Assembly (NCBI RefSeq): GCF_964204645.1
Contig: NC_134026.1
Location: forward strand, 27,856,650-27,920,649
DNA from: Tubulanus polymorphus
Taxonomy: Eukaryota > Nemertea > Palaeonemertea > Tubulaniformes > Tubulanidae
Direction: 5' to 3'
Length of the DNA stretch: 64,000 nucleotides
Below are positions 14,794 to 29,700 of this stretch, one piece after another (position 1 is the stretch's first letter; each line of letters starts with the position of its first letter). A program made the translations under genes and the position numbers. The notes under the pieces are model-generated. The model worked only from the letters and a program-made list of their open reading frames with translations. It searched no databases and was not told the DNA's origin.

Positions 14794-14819
14794 TATGTAT
14801 GTATGTATGTATGTATGTT
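14794..14819. repeat. GTAT tetranucleotide microsatellite
   Basis: About six tandem copies of GTAT without interruption, in AT-rich non-coding DNA. Confidence 0.85.
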
Positions 14820-17800
14820 AGCCTACACTTCTTTTTTCAATTTTTCATCTCTTGGAAATTAAGCTGAACATCAAGAAAAAGGACTTCATTTCACTAGGAT
14901 GGATGATTTTGCGTCAGCAGATTTCACCTTACGATCAATATTGATGAAAACATCATTTGGGAAGGCAGAGGAACAGCTGTATTTCCTACGAGAAGCACAG
15001 CATGCTTCTGTTTATCAAGATCTGTCCATTAAGACTGAACTACATATAGTCATCAGATACAAATCCCTGAATCCTATAATAAACTATCAATAAAGTAACT
15101 TGAACCAAAATATTCCACCGAAAGTTGCAACAATGGGAATTTTTTAGCGTTATACGAAACACACCGTTGAGTACTTGCAACTTAAGCTCAGCCATCTCCA
15201 TTTATCCGAACTTGTCATGTGATTACTAAAGTTATGATACATACGGACGAAAAATAATATGATACTGCAAACCTTATGCCTAACGCGGAAACTCAATACT
15301 GTGGAAGATTAATCAGTTACTGAGACATTGTGAAAGATAATGCATTGCTCAGGACGAATAGATTGAAATCACGAAGTTGTTATGAGGAGGGATGATTAGA
15401 AAGTAAGGCGCAGTAGTGGTCTGATTTCACTGCGGATCTTCAAATCAGTTTAATCAGTAGTGAAGGTTCACTTATAAAAACTTGCTGCATCTAAACTGCA
15501 TCACAGAAAATACATAGCTCTACATTCACATTTTTAAGGTGACTCTGATGTCAGCTCGTTTGATTCCTCGCGTTAAAAATTAAGGTTGTAGCAAGAACAT
15601 AGTGATTCCTAATGATGATACAGCCAGTGGTTGATGAGGTACCAATCAGGAAATGTTCACTGATGCAGTGATAACATCACTGAAGAATTAGGCTAACCAG
15701 CGAGCTAACAACATGTACCGCGCTACAATGTAGTTGAAATGAAATCTTTGAAATCGTTATATCTGAAACTTACGCCTAATGAAGGAATCCGAGCAGAAAA
15801 TAATCAGAAACATCTCATTTCAATAAGAAATAGATTGATCTCATTCGAGGATTCAATTTCAGTAAACATACCGAACAAATCATTCAATCGATGATCCACC
15901 TCATTCCTAAAACTGTGATAAAATCCTTAAATTGAATAGATGTTCTCAACAAGTCATTATGCTGTACTACAACTCGAGGAGTTGCTAACTAACTTATCAG
16001 ACTTTTACGATATACGTGATGATCTGCAGAAGACAATGCATGCTAAACGGCCAATAAGTACCTATAAAGGGCACAGTGGGAGCTAACTAATTCTGTAGGA
16101 TGATGACTGCGGTAGATTCAGCAGCTCCTTCAGCATGATTCAGCGGACAAATAAAATTCCGCTAACTGCGCCGATTACGACCCATCCGGGAATATGTGTC
16201 AATTGTATATCGCGACGATAAATACAGTAGAACATCACACACACAGGTCATTGATGATTCTATCAACGATCTTCGCTAAACATATATGCACCCCCTGATA
16301 CTGCCCTGATGAACATTTCTCAATTATATAAAAACCCAAAACGGCCATGAAAAAACTTCACTTCATCTCGATAACAATACGACGACAAATAATTGTCTAT
16401 TTGTCAAGGGAAACAGTTGTAAATTGATACACATCTTGGCAAATCGGCGAAGATCTTCGAACATCCTTTGATAAACACTAGTAGTGTGTCAAATGTACAC
16501 ACCCATTGGGATAAAGAAACACACCCGGGAAATGAATCAGTTTCCATGATTTGTGAGTGTCAGTAAAAGGATTTGCTGATTTGTCCGTAAACGTGACATT
16601 CATAAGTCTTGATAGCGGAACTCGGGAATCTGTACAAGTGACAATGAAGATACTTCTCGCATCTATTACAATACCTGAACACCCTAGACCAGAACATCGC
16701 ATAAAGATTTCGTTAAAAATCATCCTATCCAACACATTCAACATTATCAGTACTTTCTAAACCTAAAATCTAATGGACAGAGTTATTTTATTGCGAGTAG
16801 CTGCCACCTCATTGGTAATAGGGCCCAAGTAATAAAGACTGGTGCACTGTTAAAAGTTTATGTCTTAGATGTTAGAGAAGTCATTTGTTTCTGTGAAGTC
16901 ATTAAGGTTGGGTAAAGCAATCGATCAAGTGGGTGGCTATGTCACTACACACACAAACACCTCGACAATAGTGTCGTATAAAAGTTTGGTTTCTTGATTC
17001 GGAAAATGTGGAAATAAATGACAACAACTAACAGTACGTAAATACTTTATAGTGAATCTAGTAAAATTCTTCTACTTAAGTAAACATATTTACCTGAAAT
17101 GAAAAAAATTGAAGAATTGAGTATTAAGTTGAATAAAATAATGACAGCTCTATCGTATTTTTCTTGTAGATTTTCAAAACACTTAAGACTGGGGGTAGTA
17201 CAAACTAGAGTCCCAGGGGGCACAACGGCTAGCCTGCAGTATTCGCTTTTCATAAAAACATACAATTAGTAGGCTATATTTGACAAGATACACCCTCTGA
17301 TTTACGCAGTAAAATTGTATATTTAAGGTAACACACACAGTGAAAAAGCCTTTCATCTTGAAACCATATTTTTTAGATTCATTCTACTTGTCCATAGGCT
17401 TTGCCTACGGTCTAACAGAAATCATTATAAGTAATCATAATCATTCTTTTTTCATATCGTCAAATATTTTCAAACAGAAGGTTTTTCAGTATATTTCACC
17501 TCATTGCGTAGTTTGTATAGTTTCAGTTGAGCGAGGGTTTCATCATCGAGGGTATTTACATCGTTATTACGAAATCGCAATCAAGCCTCTGAGGTTGGCC
17601 ACAAGCAACGTTACTGCGATTATATTAAACAAACAACGACTATGAACGGGTTTTATGTATTTATGCATCACATTGAATTCACAGCTCTCACTGGACTCAC
17701 AGGTAAAGTAACTCTCTCTCCTGTAGCGACTACCAGACAGAGTTTTTTTGTATTCAGATAACTTATTGTATCCACCGAGTACTTCACTATGGCTATCAAC

Positions 17801-18271
17801 GATGATGATTTTGCCAGGCAGGGAATCTTAACAGTGGTGTAATATTTCATCAGTTTGTCAACGCATGTGGACACTTTACAGCCAGAACTTTTAATGAAAC
17901 TGCACAGATTTGTCCATCAATTGCCACTGACAAGATCCGACAATATACGCATTCAAATGATAAGTGTGGATAAAAAAGTCTCCATAAAATATGATGGAAC
18001 ACCATTCATAGACCTTAATGACCATAGAGAAAAAAGTGTTCGGAAAAAAAATTGCTTATCAAGAATATCGTTCTGTCAAATAATCTCTAGGTGAAGAATA
18101 TGAAATATCAATGGAACTGTTTTTGCATGAGCGTATAGGTAAAAGGAATAAATGCCACCAGACAAAATGCCAACAAATTTTGCAACGTATATAGAGTACA
18201 TACAACATTATGTCAATCAAATCTACATAACCCATTTTCTATTCAATGACAAAAAATTGTCTAAGATGAAC

Positions 18272-18379
18272 GATCAAAACGCTCTCATTGATTTTGATAC
18301 AAAATCATCTCTTACTTCAGTTAGAAATGGTAAGGTCATGTAGATTTTGTGTCAAAATCAATAAGAGTGCTTCGATTTT
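18272..18379. repeat. Long imperfect inverted repeat (hairpin, MITE-like)
   Basis: The left arm (about 18,272-18,306) and right arm (about 18,343-18,379) are reverse complements over roughly 31 bp. A 26-bp core has three mismatches and is built around ATTGATTTTGA and ACAAAATC. The loop is about 36 bp. This could be a small palindromic transposon remnant or a transcript hairpin. No target-site duplication or adjoining gene was found. Confidence 0.65.
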
Positions 18380-20605
18380 AGCAGAATATCTTCCATTTAA
18401 CGAACCGCGATTCTGTTTTAAACGCATCATCGTTGATACTTTTGACCCAACACTTCATTAGATTGAAAAGACAATTTATATTTAGATCAGGAAGTTGTTT
18501 CTAATGGATTCGGCGACATTTGAGAGTTTTCCCGCTGCAGGCGAAACTTTGATTTGTTTTCGTTACAAAGTTACAACCAATGTTAAAAGCAATGAATAAT
18601 AATAATTCTTGAACGTTCCATGGAAACTCGAGGATAAAAATAATTAATAGTTCTAAAGCAACATCCATAAAAACGAGAAATTCATGGATATTTCCACGTA
18701 CTATCCGTGGTGGGTACTACATTGATTTCTGAAACATCTATCTCTCGTTTTAATCGATGATCTAACGGTTTAACTTTTTTAACTTTTCTTTCACTTTAAA
18801 TTCAACATATTGCGCCTTAATCGAAGCGTTTAAATCATATACGCCATCACGTAATAAGTCGTAGGCACAGAAAACTAAAAAAGTACTGAAATAGAAGAAT
18901 GCATCTATCGATGATTTCGAACGATTTATGGATGCCTCATGACTTCGTAACAAACCCCGAAGGGATATATGAAGAGAAACTCAGTGAACCGAACTCATTT
19001 GCAAGTCATAATACATCGCCTTTCAACCTTAAACGTTGTGAATCATTGAATCCATTAAAACGAGTCTTTCATTCAAATTCAATACATGGGAGTTTTTTAC
19101 GGCCAATTTCCATTTGTTGGGTTTGTTTCAAACATCATTAACGCCAGACGGATCGAGGAGAAACAACGCCAATCAATATAGCACCATGATCTACGCCTGA
19201 ATATGTTTTCACAATTCATGTTTGTCAACACTGGTGCTTAAGTGGGGAGTTATTGACCCTGCAAAATAGATTTCTAATTGGCTGCTTATTGAGTGTCGCG
19301 TTCAGATATAGTTTTGGCGCCAGGATATTATTCGTCAACATGGAATTAATGAAAGTATCATTATGACGTGAACGTAAAGGTTGGAAATACTGTCTGCATG
19401 CAACCGCCGATAGCTGGTCGTATCTGTCACATACACAACCAGTGATGGATGAACTTCGTTCCATGCATTCCTCCTCACTTCAAAATATTAATACGATATC
19501 GGTATTTTTTGTCATGCTATGCTCATTATGCAGTTGGTCATCCAGTCAAATAAAGAAAACCACATTTTCTTGAGAAACAAAAAAATCTATAATTTCAAAT
19601 ATAATAGGCAGCGGTTTCACAATGGAAATAGATAAGCTCAGCAATAACCAAATCTTTTCTATCCATCAAACTAAAAACCAGCTGCATATAACAAAATCTA
19701 ATAGTTAAAAAAATCACCTAAAATAATTGAGTCGACGAAGAAGAAGGTGACAGAAGTGATATCTTGCATAACATAATTGAATTATAATGTTGCAGCACAA
19801 ACTCTCTAATAGCTGACCTATCAATATCGATTAACTTCAACAACAAATAGGTGACAGAATCAAAAGACAGCTCATTTCACTTTCAAATACCAATGAGTCA
19901 GATCTGCATCGATGTAGATTAGATAATCTTGACAACCCAAAACAAACTACCAAACGTAAGTCACCAACTGTGCACACGGTCACAGAGGTATTTCAGTCCA
20001 AACATAAAGCTATTCTATTCATTTATAACAAACAGAAGAACAAGATTCAGCACTCAGTAAACTTGAAGCTATGCAGAAATAATTCTGTTAGTAACTGGAT
20101 AATAGAAGTGGCACAGAAACAACTCATCAGATGTCAACGTAATACCTTTTACCAGTAAAAGGATAATGGTTGCTTCTGATAAGAACAGCATCAAAGTACA
20201 TATACATAAGACATGAGAGACAAAATTGAATTCTTCGCAAAAATTCATCATGCTTAAGAATCTGAGCGCATTGCACTGAAAAATGTACATTACGGTAGTA
20301 TGAATTTGTATTTATAGCAGGTTGATATGGTTGGCAGTGAGGGGACACGATGGAGTAACTGCATTAAAGTAATGGCCATCAGCCTTAAGGCACCATTTTC
20401 AAGAGTCATTTGATAAGACATGCATTTATGCCAAGCTTGCAGAAAAACGATAACGATTTTTTCCCTTAAGAATTTCAGGAAGTATCTTTTATGAAACTAT
20501 ACACAGTTTCTATGAAATATGCATACGTCTTAGTATGGTTCATTCTGCCTGATTATAGAACAAAGAGGCAGAAAACGATGTTAGCAATTATCTTTTTCAG
20601 ATATA

Positions 20606-20770
20606 TAGTAAACCTCGGCTAACTCGGGACAAACTGAGACCGGTAAAATCAGTCCAGGGTAAGCAAAGCGCGAGTTGAAGATAGGAAATATAAGTTAAGA
20701 TATCACAAAAATCATTTCATTTTTGGCGAATGTCCGAATTGGACATGTCCAAGTAAAGCAAGGTTTACTG
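20606..20770. mobile_element. pogo/Tigger-like MITE with TA target-site duplication
   Basis: The left end reads TAGTAAACCTCGGCTAACTC. The reverse complement of the right end reads CAGTAAACCTTGCTTTACTT. Both inner ends continue with a GGACA-type motif, giving terminal inverted repeats of about 25 bp, and TA dinucleotides flank both sides. The AGTAAACCTCG start and TA target site match the pogo/Tigger branch of Tc1/mariner elements. At 165 bp it encodes no transposase, so it is non-autonomous. A 140-codon minus-strand frame (20,712-21,134) overlaps it and is therefore unlikely to be a gene. Confidence 0.75.
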
Positions 20771-23700
20771 TATCACAATTTCGGTATTTAGATGTGTAAT
20801 AGAATCGTTGCATATACGTATGAACTCGCTTCCAAATTTTCAAGATCGATATATATGGAATACATTCGAGCACGCGAAAATAATTGATCGATGGCATATG
20901 CTGATGATGGCTAGTGGGAAAACTGTCAGATGTCACACGAAATGAAGTTAACTTGCCACAATATAGCCACTTTAGATATCCTTCAAGTTCGTTGACACCT
21001 CGACGAACTTGAAAATAATAAATGAACGAATAGTGAATTATGATTGATCGAATGACAATACGATTTGATGAAATATTAACCACTGTGGTAGAAAAATACC
21101 GCAAACTGTTTATCTTCTCAGTTAGTTTTATCATTCATAATGAGAATGATCAGAATGGATGGATACTGCGGGATAGGTGAGAAATACTATAGCCCCATCA
21201 TTATGTGCTCGCACATGCTAGATTCCCATGAAACGACAAATAGTACCCCTGACAAATTAAAAGCTTTCCGAGCATTAACTGCCAAGTATTTAATGACTAG
21301 TTGACTTTGTTCTCAGTCGTTTTCACTTTCCACCTCATAAAGCGGTAAAACCAGCAGGCAGTAAAGTAAATCATTTAACGCAGTTATCAAATGGCACCAT
21401 TCGTGAGTTTAATGCACCTGCTAAACAAACGACAAAAATTAATAGATCAAAATGGGATTATTTACGGAGAATGAACATTGCGCAGATCATAAGACTATTA
21501 AATATCTCGATGATAAAGCTTTCTAGAGACTTAATGTATGGAAGGATGAAAACGTGCATCGGAAAGGAAAAACCGATGTGTTTGCTCCTACTGATTGCCA
21601 GCAATCATGGTAATATTGTAGACTTAACCAGAACTGCATTGCTAAAGGCCATAAACCTCATTCTGCTATACCCATTGCCATTTACAAAATGAGTTTTCTA
21701 TTCTTCCGCCCAATGGGGGAAACAAACAGCAAGAACTAACAATGTGATTATTTGATTCAGTAAAGAAACGACAACCGTAAAATAGAAATGAATCAGATAA
21801 GACTTTATTTGATCTATTATGTATTCCATGATCGTACCTACTGCAACCCGGCCACAGCCCAAGTTCTGTTATCTTTTGTGAAGACATTTTTGACCACATT
21901 TTTACCTCAATGATTGTCCCTTACAGTTCAGTGACTTAATATGAAATATTCACTTGAATAGGCCGAGAAATGCATCTTAAACCCTTCTAAAATTTCCAAA
22001 ATCTTCCTCGGGGACCGGACCACCATATTCCCCTTAAAATGCTAGCTAAGAACCTATGGCGTTCACAATTGCCTGCTGTACCAGCGAATTAGTTCCACTA
22101 TACCACATTGAGATGAGCTTGAGGCGACCAGGTGTAATACAGTCATTCGCTCTATAGGCACATATCTTTACGAAGGACTGGTCAGACATGATGACATTTT
22201 GCCTGGGAGAATATGACAGATCAGTAGAGTCAAGTAATTGCTTTACAAATTCAACACGTATTTTCCCTGCAGCTTGGATGAGCTTTCTATGGTCTGGAAG
22301 TGATAGCCCTTGAAGCAGCAGTTCAATGTTCAGTCACCTTACTGATCTGCCGTCTTATTTCACCATCTTATCCGACCGTTCCATCACGTTGTTATTCGCA
22401 AATGGAATTAATCAATGCGCGCTCTTTGCGACGTACTGTAGAATATTTTTTGCAGGTGATCGGCTCAGTTGGAAAAGTGACCGGTATCCTCGGATAACAT
22501 ACACATTCACGTTTTCAGGATAAGGCAAACTGCGTCGACTGTGACGCGGATGAATTCGCCTAATAAGTATGCAGAGCCTGAGAGTGAAAAAAACATCTAC
22601 CGTACATCGATGTCAACAAACATTTCACTTCAGTTCAATACCACTAACCAAAAAGTTTTGAAATATTATATGGACGAGACAGTTTCAATGTTGAAGCTTC
22701 TTTTATTGATCGAGTTTAATTAAAAACGATGATGAAGTGGCATTGATGAACAGTATAGGATTATATTACATAGGGCCTACTACCATTAAAACACTACCAT
22801 TGAAACTCTTAATATAAAAAATCCGGAATTGCCAATAAATTGTAAAGTAATACCGAACCCAAAATTAAAATTAAAAAAAATTTAGATTTGAAGTTGAAGT
22901 AAGGGTTGAAAACCAACCGGCAATTATCGTAAGTGCGCAATCAGCCGAGAAATGAGGGGAGACTCATAAATTGGAAAACATCCGAACCTCCGCAACAAAA
23001 ACATGACGTGGAAAATGGGGACTCTTATTACATTGTTATCATTTCATTCCATCCATATGATTTCATCATTTGATCGAATGGAGAAGGTAGAAATAATGAA
23101 GATAGCTGCTGCTCGTGCATCTTCTACTGCTCTTAACCGACCGTGTGATCTGCGATTTCTATTTCAACTAAATAAACCGAAGCACGTTGTTACACAAGTC
23201 TGTGACAGATCGATGTTTAAACGCGTTGACTGTGAAAAATGAAGGAGAATGCGCGCGAGGGAAGATAATATACACCATCCCGGTGTATCGATTCTACCGG
23301 TGACTCCTTCCAACAGGAATGTGCCAAAATTGCTACAAATTGAGATTAATTGAATGAGCCAATTGAATCGGGACACTTCACATCTATACGTGAAAAGAGA
23401 CAAAAAAATGTAATTATAATATCATATGAAATGGAACATGCGTGATTGAAAGATATTCATAGACATATTGCCGGTAATTAGCACGGATACCCTGGATATA
23501 ATATTCGATTACTCAATCATTTTATCATATTTGATATTCTTGTATCTTTTGAAGAGGGAGAGAATTTTTTAAGGATACCCAGTAGCTTAGGTTTCCACTG
23601 ACGGATCTAGAAATTACGCGAATGCAACTTGCGTACAAAAAAAGGTTTTGATTTGCGCTCCCTTAGCTTGAACAAGAGTGGGAACAAGACAATTTTAGCG

Positions 23701-26700
23701 AAGCAGAGTATCGGTTTTTCAATAAACAATCCAGGAGGAAGATGATTAGTGATGTTTCCTATGTCTAACTGACTCTGTGTACAGTAGGGATCAGTCTCAG
23801 TCCCTCGTGATGTTTCTTCTGACACTGAAATGTCACTATCAATTGATGACTTTTGAATATATTCCGCTATGTATTTCAATGACTGAGTTAAATAAGAATG
23901 GTGTGTGACAGCTTAAACTACTTTCTGAGTCACAACCAAACCCCATCGGGTCCAATACAGAATTCTGTTCAAGTTTTAGGACATGATGGTACTCTTAACG
24001 TGAACTTTATTTCAGGTATGAACAGACTCAACATAAAACACACAATTTATATCAGTTGACACTCAAATTACCTTATGTCTATTCGAGACTTAACACAGGA
24101 TATATTTTCTGTAGAAAGATCTCAGTGGACAGAAGGACGAGCTTATCACATATGCCTAATGAAGATAGATCAGCTCATTATTGGACAAGGTCCATTGGTC
24201 TGCAATGATCGGATTCTGCAGCTGAGCAGCAAAGGATAAACATGAATTACACCAAAATAATAATTGGGATAAGATCAGTAAAAGTTCATTGTCTACGTTG
24301 TTCAGATGTGTGATATTTTTCAACTCCAATATTTATCTATTCTAAAAGCTCAATGATCAGATCAGGTAAAGAATCTAGTTCTCAGTGATAGCCGCACGAA
24401 ATAAACATTTCAAGGTGAGAAAGCAGGCAGCTGTGCGAAATGTAGAATTATAGATTTATGATTTGATACTCATTAAAAAAGGCCGGTTATCTTTGCCGAA
24501 TAAACTAAACGCGTCATGCAGAATTCGAAAATGACATCAATCTAATGAAGGAGGTATAATCTAAATTTCTGAAGCATACGAGATGCTAATTCAGAACAGC
24601 ATACAAACTTCGTTCATGTTAAATAGAAAACATTTTTTCTCTATATCGATTTCTATCTCTCAGATATCCACGCTTGAATAGAATGTATTTCGGAGAATGT
24701 TCTAGTCTCAGCTGCAACATATCGGATTGCTATTCAATTCCATAAAATCTAATACCGAGGATCCGTTGCAGTTTGTTAACCAATGTGAAGTCCAGTGCTT
24801 GCAACAGAAGTCACAGTACACGCCACAGTATGGAATAAGATACTTCATTAGTGAGTAATAATTTAGGATTAACGGTTTCAAATACCTTGCAACAAAAAAT
24901 GATGATTAGGGTGAGTCCGATATATTGGTCCTAATCCCTTACATCGCTATTAGCGCACAATTGGACTGCAAAGATAGCGTGTTCATCCCAGTTAATGAGA
25001 ATCTCACAGTATTTTACTGCAGCTAATCCTGCGCGCCACAGAAACCTCATTTATCGCAGTATGATATCACAATAGATGTCAGAAAGAATCTTTGAGTTTT
25101 TTAATGACTCGATATTGTCAGTAATACGGAACTGAATTCAATTTTTAATCAAAAGTGAGCAAAAATGTTGTAAATATGGGGACACAGTTCTTTCAATTCG
25201 ACTACAGCGAAGAATAGGAATGGATTAAAGTGGTCTGACTCTAGCAAATTGATCATTTCCCGTTAAAATTGAACGCTGAACATTATTCGGAACCTTCTAA
25301 AATTCGAAAGAAATCGATTTTCCCCCCGAGGGTTAAATTGTAATGACACGTATTCATATAGCCATGATTCGACATTGTTTAATTTTCCAATTCAGTGAGT
25401 GAAATGATACTGCTTAAAAATAAAGCCGAGGTACTTTCCTATCGGTTGTAGTTATAACAATAACAGCGGCTGATTTTCCATGGAATAATGATCTGTGCTT
25501 GACGATGATCATGAATTTTTCAATAAACACAAGAGCAATATGCCAGGTAGTGCATGAAATGGAAACACACGCAAACGAACGAACCAAACCCCCGTGTCTG
25601 ATGGATCTTCAATTTATATTTTAATGATTACAATCTATTTCAATATCTGAAGCTTACTCCAAGGAATATTCTGTGAGAACGATTCGACCCAGGGCAGTTC
25701 TCTGAACTATCGATACATCGGATATGAAACCACATCTAGAATCGACTTCACTCATTCTGTTAATCTGGAGAAAAAAATGTTGTTCCAGAAACACCTACCG
25801 CAATTTACCTTTCCATTGAATTGAGCCCGATATGATCAATAAACAGCGGCTGAGGTTATTTTACCCATTTGTCACTTGACACGTCTGGAGTCGTTTTACT
25901 GGCTTAAATACGGGTCATTATCGCTAAGATTTTTTCTGATCTGTTTGATTTCGAAAAAATCATTACGATGTAAATTATTACGATTCTTTACACATCAAAA
26001 AACCTCGACTACATCAGGCGTTATCAATCTATACTATCGATACATTCAGTCGTTTGAATTTTGATGATTGCCATTAGAAATACTGATATAATCTCCTCTA
26101 TAAATGCATCAGTTTATCACTCGCTCTACAAAAAATTACATATATATACATACAGTCAAAAATCAATCCACATTAATCTATTACTAAAATATTTCAATTG
26201 CACCTTTAAAGACATCAGTTACGTACATACACATATAAGTAGCATTTCGAGTAATTTGATTCAAGCTGATTATTTCTACCTGTCTTTAGGCAAACATAAA
26301 ACAGCAATCACTTTTTAGAAATGTACACGTATCATTGAAATAGATACTATATATTTATTGGTTTCGTCATTTGAAATGTTTCCATCATTGAGTTTGTAAC
26401 TATAGACTTGAAACGGATAGATGCATTAACTCTGCCTTCAGGAAAAACTGTTCAAACTTCCAAACAAACCATTCATCTGAAAGCGTTTGATAACTTTTGA
26501 AAGTAAAATACAAATAACCTAGAAATTTCCAACTTAAAATCGATATAATTTCATAATCAATTCATAATCGATAAGATATACCCTGTGGAAAAGGCCGATA
26601 AGAAATGAGTAGAAGTAAACGTCATACAAGTTATTAACTGCACGTTTTCAAATTCCAGAAATCATTCGACACAAAATACATCAATAAATTAGTTCCATTT

Positions 26701-29700
26701 TAACGAATTTCAGTTTTAATGAAACATATTAATTTTGAACAGGTAAAGATGCTTGATGAGAATGATTATATAATTCTTCAAGTAATGAAGGTGTGGAAAG
26801 TAATGGCAACTTGTCGATGAATGTAACTATATTTAGAAATCCTGTCATTCGAAATGGGAAAAAGGAAACGAATTACGTAAGTAGATAACGGTATAAATTT
26901 TCATATAAAAAAACACTTCATGAAGAACCTGATGGCTAGAAGCATAAAACTAAGCAAATTGCTCCTGAAATTCAATAAACCATTCAAATTCAGATTCGAA
27001 AGCTTTTAGTGTATCGATATACATAGTTTAAAGGGATATTTGTGCAAAAAACATACTATTTTCATCACAGTAAATAAAAGGCAAAAAAGACCTAGCCACC
27101 TCAGGCGCAATCAATACAGAAACCAAGCTTTTGTAGTGCAGAATGAAGAATTCTACTAGAAGACAGTACTTCCTTGATGACATTACTTCATCCAATAACA
27201 AATTGCCACTTCATCAGCGTTTTGAGACGTAATTTGATTGCGGCCCACTGGCAGGTGTGCCTGATCAATTCTAATTCAATAAACACCAGAAAATGAGGGT
27301 CTGTAGAGCAGCCATGGATCATATTAGCGCCACAATGCTTATAGAAAACAGAATGACGTTCTACGCATAGTGCATATTGAATTGCGAGTCGGAAAACTGC
27401 ATTTTCATTGAGAGAACAGAACTGATCATCGTTCAGTGAAACATATAGAAAGTTTCTGTTACGTAACGTTTCCTCATCTAAAACGGCTCTTTATAAAACG
27501 CGAGGTTAAAAAAGAAGGTAAAGAATGAATCACTAAAACGCTCAGACCTGGATCATTGAAGAATCGTGTGATTCAATTGACTTTTGAGGCGATCTTCTGA
27601 ATGAATTTGTGTTCGAAAGCGACATTTACGTAGTCCTCGAGGATGTGACTACTTGATAAAAGGATTAGCTGAAAAGACGACAACTGATGCAGCTCACATA
27701 TTCCCAAACGCATCAACCAACATCTGAACTAGTCCGACGGGTGAAACAAAAACTTTATCCTTTAGACATTTACTAATCTTATCGGCGTTTCATGTTACGA
27801 CATTTAGGGAGTAATGCTTACGACTTGCATCTCATATTTCACAAACAAACTTTCAATTTTTTGCCAATAATACGGGCATAAAATGTAGAACCGAATCCTG
27901 TCACGAAATACTGAATTCGAATGAAGTGAAAACGGATAGCCAATCTGACATGCTTACTGTAATTTCTCAAGAGGGTAAACTAAATCACACGAATACTCGG
28001 AGAAGTCATGAAACTGTGTCATTGAATATTCATAAGATCCAGGTATTGACCATTGACGAACGCGTCAGTGTTTATAGAGAGAACTATGACTGACGCGAAA
28101 ATCATTGCTGAATCCCGTGAGTGATTTCATTGAAAATCATTGATCTATCAGCCTACGGACACTTGTAAACATTAACCCACACTCGATTTCAGTTACAAAG
28201 ATGGAATAGTTGATGAGAAAATTGGCAGCAGTGACAAAGGAACGAACTATATACATATATGTCAGGATCAACAGCGCTAAACTATACATTTGGCAATTCA
28301 GTAACCTTTCATAAATGAACTAATGAAGCACAAACTATTCTGACAACTTTATGTAAAGCAGATAATTATGAGAATTTCCTAGTCGATCAAATTCATTGAA
28401 ATATTAAGCATCTGATAAACACTTCCATTAGACGTACTAGCGCACGCCCTAAGGCAGAAATCAATAGACTGAATCTGCAATTTACGAATTCCAGATCAAG
28501 AAGAAGAAACTAATCTGATTTGAAAACCGAGAGAAATAGAGGAAACATCGGCCTCTAAGGTGCCCCGAGGAAATCAGAGTGGCTATTACCGATTGCCAAT
28601 AGGCAATCACCCTCAATTGACCCGAGGAATAAGAAGTGAAAAAAATGAGAAGAGAAACGTCATCAATTTCAATGAAATACATCTTAACATTAATCATCTC
28701 TATTTCAACACGAATTTAAACACATTAAAACCAGTTAATACGTCCATTATCTCATTCTAGATGGTGATAAACTGTGGTTAAAGTGTTTAAGGTTAATGAA
28801 CTTCTTTCTATAATAAAATCACTCTAAAACTGAAAACGAAATCAGAATTTATTTCACGCTACTTTATCAAATTCAATCTCGATAGAAGTTTATAAAGTGG
28901 GTGCTGTAATTATGTAAATAGGGACATTTATCGGCTGCATTCGACGCCTTCTGGAGGATTAATTTTATTTCTGTCCCTTTCATGTTAAAAAGTGCTTATG
29001 AAAGATCAGAAAAGATTTGTAGGCGAGCTGAAGAATCATCTCTGATTGAAGTGACAGAATAATCTTTACTCATAACCCGAGTTAAGAAGATGAACCAATA
29101 TCGCAAAAACGGTGTCCATAATTTCAATATGGCAGAAAACGGTCGCCCAGTTGAAGAAGGCGACTAAACACACCGATCAATATTTTCCACCTGCCTGAAT
29201 TCGAATCGATCATTCGACGACGTCAAATATCTACACGCCACAATAGAACTGGACATCTTTGGAATTACTGCTAGCATCAGCGGGGTAATTTTCTGAAAAA
29301 GATCGTGTGCTGCACGAATAATCCGCGAACATCATTTTCTGGCTGGCTGGCTAGTGTGAAAATAACCATGAATACCAAACAAGCGATTTCGCCTGAATAT
29401 TCATCATGTAGTTCACAACATTTCGAAATAACTGAATGCTGATGAGGTTCCGATAAGCAATTAGTCGATAAGAATTGTCTAATTAATATAGCTCTTCGTC
29501 ATCGGTGTAATTTATTCCTACACCAGCACTTCTTAATGATAGTATAAAGGGATAATAAGTGACCAACCAACCAGCAGCGATTCATCCAGATCGTTATGAC
29601 TGTCTGCTTATTATTCGTACATATTTGTTCACTTTTCTTGATATAACAAATGCAGATGAGACACGATGGTGCACATGAAGATATAGACACGCGATGATGT

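Larger units (their letters stand above)
8977..20605. other. Non-coding AT-rich DNA with one possible decayed coding block
   Basis: Apart from the possible coding fragments at 9.9-10.2 kb and 11.2-11.56 kb (listed separately), a GTAT microsatellite and a long hairpin, I see only short chance-sized open frames and simple A/T tracts. No splice-supported exon or RNA gene was recognised. Confidence 0.55.

Noticed and set aside
20712-21134. 140-codon minus-strand open frame
   Set aside because: It overlaps the pogo-like MITE and has no recognisable motif.
23607-23879. 90-codon minus-strand frame with a Ser/Thr-rich start, considered as a missing SRRM-like exon
   Set aside because: It lacks the Arg/Ser or Lys-rich repeats expected after cwf21 and lacks convincing splice sites in the right phase.
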